The translations under genes were made by a program, and so were the position numbers. The notes below the pieces were generated by a model that ran no database searches, had not been told where the DNA came from, and was given only the letters and a program-made list of their open reading frames with translations. 64,000 nt of DNA from BJ22 sp021298375. Its GTDB lineage: Bacteria; Planctomycetota; Planctomycetia; Pirellulales; Pirellulaceae. Location of the stretch: assembly GCA_046343015.1 (NCBI GenBank), contig JBKDOL010000115.1, forward strand, positions 1-64,000, read 5' to 3'. Below are positions 8,532 through 16,537 of the stretch, in pieces; positions within the stretch are counted from its first letter, which is position 1; the number at the start of each line of letters is the position of its first letter.

Positions 8532-8560
8532 ATTGTGTACCAATTCCCCCCGCTGGGCAA
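8532..8560 (-). promoter_or_regulatory. Predicted sigma-70 promoter of greA
   Basis: On the minus strand TTGCCC (-35, 8555-8560) and CACAAT (-10, 8532-8537) are exactly 17 nt apart. Initiation is expected near 8525, giving a leader of about 75 nt that contains the terminator hairpin. Confidence 0.5.
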
Positions 8561-8746
8561 TCGGGAATCCTCGGGGAATCCCAGCCAATTTTCCCGGCAG
8601 TTTCGCCGCCAAACCAAGACCTGCGAAGAGCACCTGCCCGAATCGTTGGCGGCGCACCCGAGTCATTGGGCCAATTGCAACCGAGCGAGCAGGGTAGCAG
8701 AATAAGCGACAGTTAAACCCCATGCCGCCTTGGAATAGCTGCCTCC

Positions 8747-9481
8747 ATGCAAATTGATCACCGTCATCTCCAGACTTTGCACCGCATCCTGATTCAGCTG
8801 ACCGACCTCAACGGCCAGATCGATCGCTGCCCGCGAATCGAGAAAGCTGCCCAGACGGCTGAGGCTGCCGCTGAACAAGCCGCCGCGGAACTCAAGGCAA
8901 CCTGGACCCAGACCAAAAAACTCGCCGACGAGAAGCAACTGCAGCTCCGCCAGCGCGAAGCCCGCTTGAACACGCTCCTCGGCCAGCGCAACGCCTGCAC
9001 CAACAATCGCGAGTATCAACTGCTGACCGACCAGATGGCGGCCGACAAGCAAGCCAACGCCGTCCTCTCCGACGAAATCCTGGAACTGCTGGAGCGCCTC
9101 GATGGACTCGACCAGGAGCAAAAGGCCGCCAAGCAAAAGGTCGAAGCTGCCAAAGCCGAGACAGCCCGCGTCCGCAAGGAGATCGCCGAGCGCGTCAAGC
9201 GGCTGCAGGGCGAAGTCCAGCGCGTCAACGGTGAGTTCACCATCGAGGAAAAGCGGTTGACCCCGGACGTGCTGGCCGAGTTCCGGCGGAACTATCCCAA
9301 GCTCGGCGAGAATACACTGGCCGAAACGGAAGGCGAGACTTGCGGCAATTGCCACCAGCATTTCACGATTAATTCGCTGAGCAAACTACGGCAGAGCAAG
9401 TTGGTGCTCTGCCAGGGCTGCAATGCGATCCTCTATTTCTCAGCCCGCATCGCCGCCGGCAGCCGCAGCGATTCCCAGTAG
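8747..9481 (+). CDS. C4-type zinc ribbon coiled-coil protein (zf-RING_7 like)
   Basis: 244 residues. Residues about 1-180 are a long charged alpha-helical coiled coil (rich in A, E, K, Q and R). The C-terminal zinc ribbon uses C199-x2-C202 and C222-x2-C225 (TCGNCHQHF and LCQGCNAIL). This architecture is widespread as the C4-type zinc ribbon domain protein of unknown function; nucleic-acid or protein binding is usually suspected. Starts divergently from greA; a GC-rich repeat and the convergent lipoprotein gene follow. Confidence 0.85.
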   Translation: MQIDHRHLQTLHRILIQLTDLNGQIDRCPRIEKAAQTAEAAAEQAAAELKATWTQTKKLADEKQLQLRQREARLNTLLGQRNACTNNREYQLLTDQMAADKQANAVLSDEILELLERLDGLDQEQKAAKQKVEAAKAETARVRKEIAERVKRLQGEVQRVNGEFTIEEKRLTPDVLAEFRRNYPKLGENTLAETEGETCGNCHQHFTINSLSKLRQSKLVLCQGCNAILYFSARIAAGSRSDSQ

Positions 9482-9539
9482 TCGTGCAAACCGCAGACAA
9501 CGGCAGTTGAGTCTGCTGTAACTTACTTCTGCCGCCCCG

Positions 9540-9587
9540 CATCCCCCAGCCCCTTCTCCCCCGCCGGGTGCGAAGGGGAGCATGAGG
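9540..9587. repeat. GC-rich hairpin repeat, copy 2 (inverted)
   Basis: Reverse orientation of the element at 7769-7815: catcccccagccccttctcc then cgaaggggagcatgagg, with a slightly altered loop. It again lies between convergent genes. Confidence 0.82.
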
Positions 9588-9675
9588 TTTTCAAACCTGC
9601 TGCCGCGACCAGCTTCGGCGCGTGGGCAACGACGACTTTTTGCCCGAGGACAGCTACCACCTTCTGCGCGCGGTT

Positions 9676-9723
9676 CGCTACGTTGTTTGTGCGCTACGTT
9701 GTTTGTGCGCTAGGTTGCCTGTT
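9676..9723. repeat. 16-bp tandem repeat, three copies
   Basis: The unit cgctacgttgtttgtg occurs at 9676-9691 and 9692-9707, with a diverged third copy at 9708-9723. It ends two bases before the stop codon of the following minus-strand gene. Confidence 0.85.
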
Positions 9724-9725
9724 CG

Positions 9726-12152
9726 TTATTGCCGGATGGCTCGGATTTCATTGGCAAGGCTCACGAGCAAGACCCAGCCGTCTGCTTCGGGCAGCAGAGC
9801 CAATCCTTCAATCAGCCCGGGAGCAGTCCACGTGCCGAGCGGTTGAAGATTTTGATCGAAGAGGTGAACGCGGTTGAGGCTGTCGGCCCAAGCCACTACT
9901 TGCCGCTCTCCCTTGAGGTCGAGCAGGGCTCCCGGATCCAGTGGCAACTCGAACAGTTGCGGGCCGATCAACCCATGCGACTTCTCGGCCCCCTGTGGGT
10001 CCAGGCGGGTTAATTCCCAAATCCCATCGCCGCTGACACCGGCGACGAAGCAACTTCCCGGCTCGGCCTGATTGGTGTGCACGTAGCTGATCAGGTTGCT
10101 GCTCAGCTGAACCGGTTGAGCCGCGAGCTCCGGACTTCCACGCCAAAGCTGATCGCCGCTCACGCCCCACCAATTGGGCAGCGCGATTGCGAGGGAATCG
10201 ACGGCTCGATCAAACGCGGACGTCCAACGTTTCTGCTCCAAGTCATAGACTCGCAGCCCAGCGTTTTGAAACGCCACCCAAACTACCGATTTCCCTTCTG
10301 CATTGAGGGCGAGTTGACAGTCCAAAATGCTGTCGGGGGTTGAATTGTCGGCGAAGCTCACCCGTTCGCGGAGTTTCCAGGCAGCATCCAGCAGATACAG
10401 CTCTTTCCCCAAGAGCGACCAGACGGCCGTCAGGGGTTGGCCAGTCGAGTCGCGACCTTGCCGGAGATTGGTGACCGCGACCCCGGCCGGCAAGGGGAGC
10501 GGTATTCGCTCCAGAACCTTACCCTCTGAATCAAGTCTGACCAAAGTCTGCCAACCGTCGAAAGCAAGCAGTTGCTGCTGGTTGTCAAACTGGCAGAGGG
10601 CCAGGTTCCCAGGTCGCTGCAGTTCCTTGCTGAAAACCGACACCCGCCAGGACCGCGAAGGAGCGTTCGGGGAGTTTTCGCCGCCAGCTCGAGGGACGGT
10701 ACTCGGGCCGAGCAACTTCTGGGCGCTGACCAGTTGCAATCGCCGTTTATAGCGCGTGAGGTAGGCTTGATAGTCGCCCAGCATCTCTCCCGCGACGGAA
10801 TCGCCGCGCTGAACGCGACGCACTGCCCCTTCCAGTCGCTCTGTCCACCGATCCGTTTGCAGCCCCACGGCGTACTCGACTTTACCATCGGGACCAACCA
10901 CGACCGCGGCGGGAAGCGTCTCCAGTTTGAGTGCTTGGCTGCCACTGAATTGAGCGTCATACAGCCACTCGCAGGCCAGTCCATTTTGGCTGATCCACTG
11001 CCGCAGTTCGGCGTAGAGCTGACGCCCGCCGCCAGGGCTCACCTCCGCCTGGTCGTCACCGAAGACTGCGATCCAGCGGGCTGGGGTATCTTTGAGCCGA
11101 TCCATTGCAGCGCGAAGTTCGGCAAGCGCATCTTGTCCCAAAACGCCCGAGATCCAAACCAGAACAATCGGCTGTCGCTCCCCCGTCAAATCGACAAACT
11201 TGCCTGCCGCATCAGCCAATCGCAGATTCGGCAAGGGCTGGCCAATGCCATTACAGGGAAATGGTTCGGGCAGAGCGACAAACTGGTGCACGGGAGTCGC
11301 GTCGCGAGGCTGCTCAATCTGAAACTCGGACAGGGGCAGCGAAAGGTTTCGCTCGGCCTTGTGCATCCGGGCAAAGAACTGAACCTCACTCAGTTCGACC
11401 GCGGAACGAACCGCGGGATCAAGCAATTCGATCGGCAATGTCATTTGTCGAACGAGTCGGCTGTCTTGATCAATCCAAACCTCGGAACTGAGCCGTTCAC
11501 CATGTACCTTGAGATGATGGCATGGCCGCCCGTCGACTAAGGAATCTTTCAGCCGTTCGACCAGTCGCGGTTCACCGAGCCAATCCCACTGCAGCTGTCC
11601 GCTGAGCCAACCGATCGTCGGCGGCGTCATTGACCGCAGGTTGAGCTCAGGCGATTCATCGAGAGGAATTTCAGAAAAACCACCGATGAAGTAGCGCGCG
11701 AGGTTGTCGGCGAGCAGCGTTTCCAAAGGAAGTGGCCCGGACTGTTCGAGCAATAACCACTGGTTGTCGAGATTGGCAGACTCAATGTCATACACATAAC
11801 AGCTGAGGCGTTGGCCATCGCTGCGGAGTTGGGCATTAAACAGCTTGGCCGAAAATTTCTGTTCGGGTCCACGCGACCAGCTGACTGACCAAGGCTGCGG
11901 CTCCTGAATCAACTGGCCTTGCAGACGATAACTGAGATAAAGCACTGCTTCATCGCGATACGATTCGGCGGCTCGGTAGGCAGCGAGGGTTTCCTGCCAG
12001 ATTTCGGCGCCACTTTGGCTCAGCGCAGGTTGGTCTGCCTTTGCTTTGTCTGCGCGGTCGCCCGGCTTCCCGCATCCCAGCGAGGCAATTCCCAGCACGA
12101 GCCCGAGCAGAATCGAGCAGCTTAGGTTGGTTCCTGAAGTTCGCACATGCAT
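9726..12152 (-). CDS. Large lipoprotein: LolA-like, thioredoxin-like and beta-propeller regions
   Basis: 808 residues from the ATG at 12152. The start MHVRTSGTNLSCSILLGLVL followed by GIASLGC is a lipoprotein-type signal peptide. Residues about 40-290 resemble LolA/LolB-type or DUF2092 lipid-carrier domains (TLAAYRAAESYRDEA). A thioredoxin-like segment follows (GQPLPNLRLADAAGKFVDLT ... LPAAVVVGPDGKVEYAV) in which I see no CxxC, so redox activity is unlikely. The last 300 residues look like beta-propeller blades (LLAFDGWQTLVRLDSEGK, LYLLDAAWKL). Planctomycetes have many such envelope fusions of unknown role. The open frame continues upstream of 12152 but lacks a credible signal there. Function unassigned. 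Confidence 0.75.
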   Translation of the reverse strand: MHVRTSGTNLSCSILLGLVLGIASLGCGKPGDRADKAKADQPALSQSGAEIWQETLAAYRAAESYRDEAVLYLSYRLQGQLIQEPQPWSVSWSRGPEQKFSAKLFNAQLRSDGQRLSCYVYDIESANLDNQWLLLEQSGPLPLETLLADNLARYFIGGFSEIPLDESPELNLRSMTPPTIGWLSGQLQWDWLGEPRLVERLKDSLVDGRPCHHLKVHGERLSSEVWIDQDSRLVRQMTLPIELLDPAVRSAVELSEVQFFARMHKAERNLSLPLSEFQIEQPRDATPVHQFVALPEPFPCNGIGQPLPNLRLADAAGKFVDLTGERQPIVLVWISGVLGQDALAELRAAMDRLKDTPARWIAVFGDDQAEVSPGGGRQLYAELRQWISQNGLACEWLYDAQFSGSQALKLETLPAAVVVGPDGKVEYAVGLQTDRWTERLEGAVRRVQRGDSVAGEMLGDYQAYLTRYKRRLQLVSAQKLLGPSTVPRAGGENSPNAPSRSWRVSVFSKELQRPGNLALCQFDNQQQLLAFDGWQTLVRLDSEGKVLERIPLPLPAGVAVTNLRQGRDSTGQPLTAVWSLLGKELYLLDAAWKLRERVSFADNSTPDSILDCQLALNAEGKSVVWVAFQNAGLRVYDLEQKRWTSAFDRAVDSLAIALPNWWGVSGDQLWRGSPELAAQPVQLSSNLISYVHTNQAEPGSCFVAGVSGDGIWELTRLDPQGAEKSHGLIGPQLFELPLDPGALLDLKGERQVVAWADSLNRVHLFDQNLQPLGTWTAPGLIEGLALLPEADGWVLLVSLANEIRAIRQ

Positions 12153-12516
12153 CCTGCGTTGGAAATCGAAAGGGAAAATGACGACCGCCCAAATCGAACG
12201 GGCAACGCTTGAGTTTACCGCGCCATCATATCGCGTGGCAGCCGATTTGCAGAACTGCACCTTGGTCTGAAAATCGAGAGCGGTGAGAGCCGCCCGTCCC
12301 CCGTGCGGCCCGAATCGCAGGCGACCACCAACAGAATGATGGCGGACCGATGAATGGGTAACCAACGTCGAGCGAAGCCGGCCTGCAGCCCGCTGCCTGA
12401 CGCTCCGCAAGTCCGGTGGCGAAGGGAGCTTTTCGAAAGCTACCCCTCGGATGAATTGCACCCCATCCGGTAAACTGGGGAGTTTCAGCACCGTGGCCCC
12501 AGATCGGAAACGCAGC
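12153..12516. other. Spacer between divergent genes
   Basis: 364 bp upstream of both the lipoprotein gene (minus) and the LarA-like gene (plus). It should hold both promoters. I see no clear sigma-70 boxes, repeats or hairpins worth calling. Confidence 0.4.
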
Positions 12517-13668
12517 ATGTCACAGTCTCCCTCACCATTAATTGCGCGCGATTGGACGCGCCCGCTGGCGGAGGTGTTGTCGAACGGATGGCAAGAGCCA
12601 CAGCAGCACCTGCATGCATTGACGGGCGAGGAGCTCCGCGGAGCGATCGCCCAGGCACTTGAGCACCCGCTCGATTATCCGGGACTGGCTGAATTGGCCT
12701 ACGACGGGGACTGTGTGGTGATTGCCCTGCAGGCAGCGACCAAGGATTCACAGACTTTGCTGCGGGCGATTGTTGAGCAACTCAATCGCGGACGCGAAGA
12801 GCCGATCTCGCTTACGTTGTTGACCGACCCGTTCACAGCCAGCCAACTCGACCTCACCGAACTCCCGGAGATGTCACTGGCGATTCACGACCCCGATGCT
12901 GAGAATCAGTTTTCCTGCCTGGCCGTTGGAGTGAATGACCAGCCGCTCTATGTTCATCGCCTGTTGTTTGACGCCGATGTGGTGATCCCGGTCGGCTGCC
13001 TTGGCCCGCAACAGGACCTTGGGCTCGACGACTGTATTTTTCCCGTGTTCAGCCGCAGGGATAACTGGAACAGTTTTCGCGAGCAGTCCGAAAACGACCG
13101 CCGGGAGGACGTGAGGCACGTCAACGATCAGCTCGGGACATTCTTTGCCATCCAACAAGTGCTCGGCCCGGGCGATTCGGTCCAAGCGGTCCTGGCCGGC
13201 GAGCGACAAACCGTGCTGGAGACGGCTCGGAAACAATTGAAGCGGGAATGGGCCGTGAACGTATCTTCAACAGCTGATTTGGTGGTCGCGACGATTGAAT
13301 CGCAAACCACCGAGCAGTCTTGGGACGATTTTGCCCAAGCCTTGATTAACGTCGTACCCTGCTGCGACGTGGCCGCTCCGATCGTGATCTGCAGCCAACT
13401 CAAGCGGACCCCGCCGCGGGAAACACGGGCTGCCATGGTCGATCCGCTGCCGGCGGCGGAAAAGAAGACGGTCAACAAGCTAGTCCAACTCCGGCAAATC
13501 CTGAGCGACCATCCGGTGTTTCTCTCGTCCAACCTGACTCAGGCGGAAGTCGAAGAGATTGGGCTAGGCTACCTCGCGGCGACCGATGAGTTGCATCGCT
13601 TGGCCGAAAAGAGCACGCGCGGGCTGTTTTTGCGCGATGCACACAAATGCCAGATCAGCTTGAAGTAG
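12517..13668 (+). CDS. LarA-like (DUF2088) domain protein, diverged
   Basis: 383 residues. The pattern ALEHPLDYPGLAEL-YDGDCVVIAL and later HDPD ... PLYVHRLLFDADVVIPVG match the N-terminal domain of lactate racemase LarA and its relatives. In true LarA a DDxTRP motif follows the GDxVVI strand; here that position reads LQAATKDSQT, so the hallmark is missing. The C-terminal half keeps the family's length but I find no obvious nickel-pincer histidines. Activity as a racemase is therefore doubtful; it may act on another hydroxyacid or have no catalysis. The ATG at 12517 (MSQSPSPLIARDW) is chosen over an in-frame ATG at 12451 because the latter extension is low-complexity. Confidence 0.72.
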   Translation: MSQSPSPLIARDWTRPLAEVLSNGWQEPQQHLHALTGEELRGAIAQALEHPLDYPGLAELAYDGDCVVIALQAATKDSQTLLRAIVEQLNRGREEPISLTLLTDPFTASQLDLTELPEMSLAIHDPDAENQFSCLAVGVNDQPLYVHRLLFDADVVIPVGCLGPQQDLGLDDCIFPVFSRRDNWNSFREQSENDRREDVRHVNDQLGTFFAIQQVLGPGDSVQAVLAGERQTVLETARKQLKREWAVNVSSTADLVVATIESQTTEQSWDDFAQALINVVPCCDVAAPIVICSQLKRTPPRETRAAMVDPLPAAEKKTVNKLVQLRQILSDHPVFLSSNLTQAEVEEIGLGYLAATDELHRLAEKSTRGLFLRDAHKCQISLK

Positions 13669-13817
13669 CAACCCGGCCGGCAAACCCGTTGGTAATCAAG
13701 CGAGTGTGCGAGGGCCGCCACTTTCGACTGGAACGTGCTTGAGACGTCAAGCTCGGCCGCCAGACTGAACCGCTCTCCCGCCTTCGGGCTAACGCGTTCT
13801 CCGCAAGCGTCGCGAGT

Positions 13818-13853
13818 TTCGCGCTCGCGTCCTGATTCGCGCTCGCGGCCTGA
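13818..13853. repeat. 18-bp tandem repeat, two copies
   Basis: ttcgcgctcgcgtcctga at 13818-13835 is repeated at 13836-13853 with one change. It lies in the 388-bp convergent spacer (13669-14056), which otherwise holds only the hairpin repeat at 13928. Confidence 0.85.
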
Positions 13854-13927
13854 CATTGCCACACGCTGCCAGCGCGAGCTTGGCCACGGATTCTCGCAAT
13901 GCCAACGGAGCAACAAACAACCTCTTA

Positions 13928-13972
13928 CTCCCCTTCGCCCCCTTCGGGGGAGAAGGGGCGGGGGATGAGGGG
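13928..13972. repeat. GC-rich hairpin repeat, copy 3
   Basis: Same orientation as the copy at 7769: CTCCCCTTCGCCCCC, ttc, GGGGGAGAAGGGG, then a short G-rich tail. Located between the convergent LarA-like and tyrS genes. Confidence 0.85.
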
Positions 13973-14056
13973 ACCGCAGCGAAAACAGACTGACAGCCCA
14001 CGGCGAACTGGCGAGTCGACGCTTGCCTTGGTTCCACCAAGCCGCGCACCCCTCGC

Positions 14057-15340
14057 CTACCGGTCAAACCGGACGAGTGCGTAATTTTTCTTGCCGCGAC
14101 GGAGGACGAGCGTCGTCTCGCTGGCGAGTTGCTCTCGGCCGAGGAGTTGATCGACTGATTCGACGCGGCGATTATTGAGGTACACACCCCCTTCGGTCAC
14201 GGCTCTTCGGGCTTCGCCCTTGCTTTTGGCCAGCCCGGATTCGACCAGCGCGTCGAGCAGTCCCAAGCCCGCCTCGAGTCGACCACGTTCCAGCGAAACC
14301 CCTGGCACATCGGCAAAGATCTGCCCCAGTTCTGCATCCGAGAGGCTGGAGATCTCTGCCCCAAACAGGATCTGGGCCGCCCGCTGAGCTTTGGCTACGC
14401 CCTCGGGTCCGTGCAACAGTTCAGTCAAGGCGGTGGCCAAGCGTTTCTGGCTCGCCCGCTCCTGGGGCTTTTCCAATCGGGCGGCGTCGAGTGTCTCAAT
14501 TTCCTCGCGGGGGCATTCGGTCAGAAAGCGCAAGCACTTGCTGACGTCGGCATCGTCGACGTTAAACCAGTACTGATAGAATTGATAGGGACTGGTACGA
14601 TCGGACGAGAGCCAGACAGTGCCACTTTCGGTTTTCCCCATCTTGCCGCCATCCGACTTGGTCAGCAGCGGGCAGGTGATTCCGTAAACCTGCCTTCCAT
14701 CCATTCGCCGGGCCAGGTCGATCCCCGCCGTGATGTTCCCCCATTGGTCGCTGCCACCGATCTGCAACTCGCAACCGTGCTCGCGACCCAGGTGAACAAA
14801 GTCGTAGGCCTGGAGGAGCATATAGCTGAACTCGGTGTAACTGATCCCCGCTTCGCTTTCGAGCCGGCTTTTGACCGAATCCTTGCCGAGCATCACGTTG
14901 ACAGGAAAATTCTTGCCCACGTCTCTCAAAAATTCGATGTACGAGAATTTTCCGACCCAGTCGTAATTGTTGACCAGCACGGCAGAGTAAGGCCCAGCGT
15001 CGAAGTCGAGCAACTGCAGCATTTGTCGCTTGATTCCGGCGATATTCTGCTCCAGCGCGGCCGCATCCAGCAGATTTCGTTCGGCGCTCTTGCCGCTAGG
15101 ATCGCCAATCATCCCGGTCGCACCGCCGACAAGGGCGATGGGCCGATGACCGGCTCGCTGGAATCGGCGGAGCATCATCAGCGGGAGCAGGCTGCCGACG
15201 TGTAGAGAGTCAGCGGTGGGGTCGAAACCCGCGTAGACGGTGCGTGGCTTCTCCAACAGCCACTTGCTCAAACCAGCTTCATCAGTTGATTGATAGAGCA
15301 AGCCGCGCCAAGTCAACTCCACGTAAATATCCTGCAACAT
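14057..15340 (-). CDS. tyrS: Tyrosyl-tRNA synthetase
   Basis: 427 residues; charges tRNA-Tyr. Class I signatures are present: the HIGH-type motif is HVGS at residues 47-50 and the KMSKS-type loop is KMGKT at 233-237. The Rossmann core contains FDPTADSLHVG and the tyrosine pocket region. The C-terminal 60-70 residues (VTEGGVYLNNRRV) form an S4 RNA-binding domain, usual for bacterial TyrRS. The ATG at 15340 has AGGA about 6 nt upstream; a longer frame to 15511 is rejected. The divergent ABC transporter gene starts 222 nt away. Confidence 0.96.
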   Translation of the reverse strand: MLQDIYVELTWRGLLYQSTDEAGLSKWLLEKPRTVYAGFDPTADSLHVGSLLPLMMLRRFQRAGHRPIALVGGATGMIGDPSGKSAERNLLDAAALEQNIAGIKRQMLQLLDFDAGPYSAVLVNNYDWVGKFSYIEFLRDVGKNFPVNVMLGKDSVKSRLESEAGISYTEFSYMLLQAYDFVHLGREHGCELQIGGSDQWGNITAGIDLARRMDGRQVYGITCPLLTKSDGGKMGKTESGTVWLSSDRTSPYQFYQYWFNVDDADVSKCLRFLTECPREEIETLDAARLEKPQERASQKRLATALTELLHGPEGVAKAQRAAQILFGAEISSLSDAELGQIFADVPGVSLERGRLEAGLGLLDALVESGLAKSKGEARRAVTEGGVYLNNRRVESVDQLLGREQLASETTLVLRRGKKNYALVRFDR

Positions 15341-15562
15341 TGAATTCCTGACCTTGCGATTCGCCTTGAGTGTCGAGGGTTGGTGCCAAACGGTCGAGCC
15401 GTTGAATCTCCGCCTGCCCTCGTTTTCGCCGGGCTCGAATTGGGGCAAAATGGGCATCCAGCGGAGACCGCTCACCAGAATAGCGAACCTGTTTCCGCTT
15501 GGGCAGGTCAACCGGGGCTCCCCGGCGGACCGTGTTCAGGTTCCTTCGCTCCAGAACAAACC

Positions 15563-16537
15563 ATGCTCGTCGCTCCCCCACTCAATCGCGAAACCTCGGC
15601 CGGATTGGCTTTTGCCAGCCCGTGGCTGCTGGGACTGCTGGTTCTGTTCGCCTGGCCTTTCGCCATCTCGCTGTACTGGAGCTTTTGCCACTTCGACTTG
15701 ATCAATCCGCCCGAGCCGGCAGGCTGGGCGAATTACCAGCGAATCGGTCGGGAGCTGTGGGCCGGGCAAGGATTTGGTCTCGCGCTGATCAATACAGCCT
15801 ACACCATTCTGATCTCGGTTCCGCTCTCGATTCTGCTGGGGCTGGTACTCGCCACGTGGCTTTCCTACGACCTTCCGGGCAGGGGCCTCTTTCGCGCGAT
15901 CATTTTTCTCCCCTCCATGGTTCCGGTGGTCGCCGCCAGCGTACTCTGGCTTTGGCTGCTCAACCCTAGTGACGGCTGGTTAAATGCGGCTTTGGAATGG
16001 TGCGGACTACCAGCCCAAAACTGGCTGACTCAATCGCGTTCGGCACTCAGCCCGGAAAGCGTCCAGCGACTTGTCAGCGAGCCCCTCGCCAATTGGAAAC
16101 TGGCCGGGAGCAAAGACGCGCTAGTGCTCATGACGCTATGGGGTGTAGGCAACTACGTCGTCATTTATCTTGCCGCGATGGGCGACATCCCTCGTTCACT
16201 CTACGAAGCAGCCGCGCTGGATGGCGCGGGCGCCTGGCGGCGGTGGTGCCACGTGACGCTCCCGATGCTGTCCCCGGTAATTCTGTTCCAGTTGGTGGTC
16301 GGGATCATTCGCGGCGTGCAAACCTTCACCAATGTCTACTTGCTGAGCGAGGGGACCGGCCAGCCGGCGGGGTCGCTGCTGACGCTGTCCTTGCAGCTTT
16401 TTCTGGCGGCCTTCGAAGACTTGCAGGTCGGCTATGCGTCGGCGATCGCCTGGTGTCTGTTCGTCATTCTGGCGGCCGCGACCTGGGCTTTGTTTCGCAC
16501 TTCCTCGGCTTGGGTTCACTACCGCACTCACACATGA
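15563..16537 (+). CDS. Carbohydrate ABC transporter permease, MalF/UgpA type
   Basis: 324 residues with about six hydrophobic segments, beginning with the segment at 20-42 (WLLGLLVLFAWPFAISLYW). The cytoplasmic EAA loop, which docks the ATPase, is EAAALDGAGAWRRWCHVTLP at about residues 215-234. It forms the membrane pore with the second permease at 17940. Its stop codon overlaps the start of the binding-protein gene (ATGA at 16534-16537), so the three genes are one translation-coupled operon. No ATP-binding subunit gene is nearby, so a shared MsmK-type ATPase elsewhere is likely. Substrate cannot be read from sequence. Confidence 0.9.
   Translation: MLVAPPLNRETSAGLAFASPWLLGLLVLFAWPFAISLYWSFCHFDLINPPEPAGWANYQRIGRELWAGQGFGLALINTAYTILISVPLSILLGLVLATWLSYDLPGRGLFRAIIFLPSMVPVVAASVLWLWLLNPSDGWLNAALEWCGLPAQNWLTQSRSALSPESVQRLVSEPLANWKLAGSKDALVLMTLWGVGNYVVIYLAAMGDIPRSLYEAAALDGAGAWRRWCHVTLPMLSPVILFQLVVGIIRGVQTFTNVYLLSEGTGQPAGSLLTLSLQLFLAAFEDLQVGYASAIAWCLFVILAAATWALFRTSSAWVHYRTHT

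Noticed and set aside
15997..16533. An N-terminal extension of the solute-binding protein by 179 codons
   Set aside because: It lies inside the permease gene in another frame; the ATG at 16534 overlaps the permease stop as ATGA and precedes a hydrophobic signal segment.
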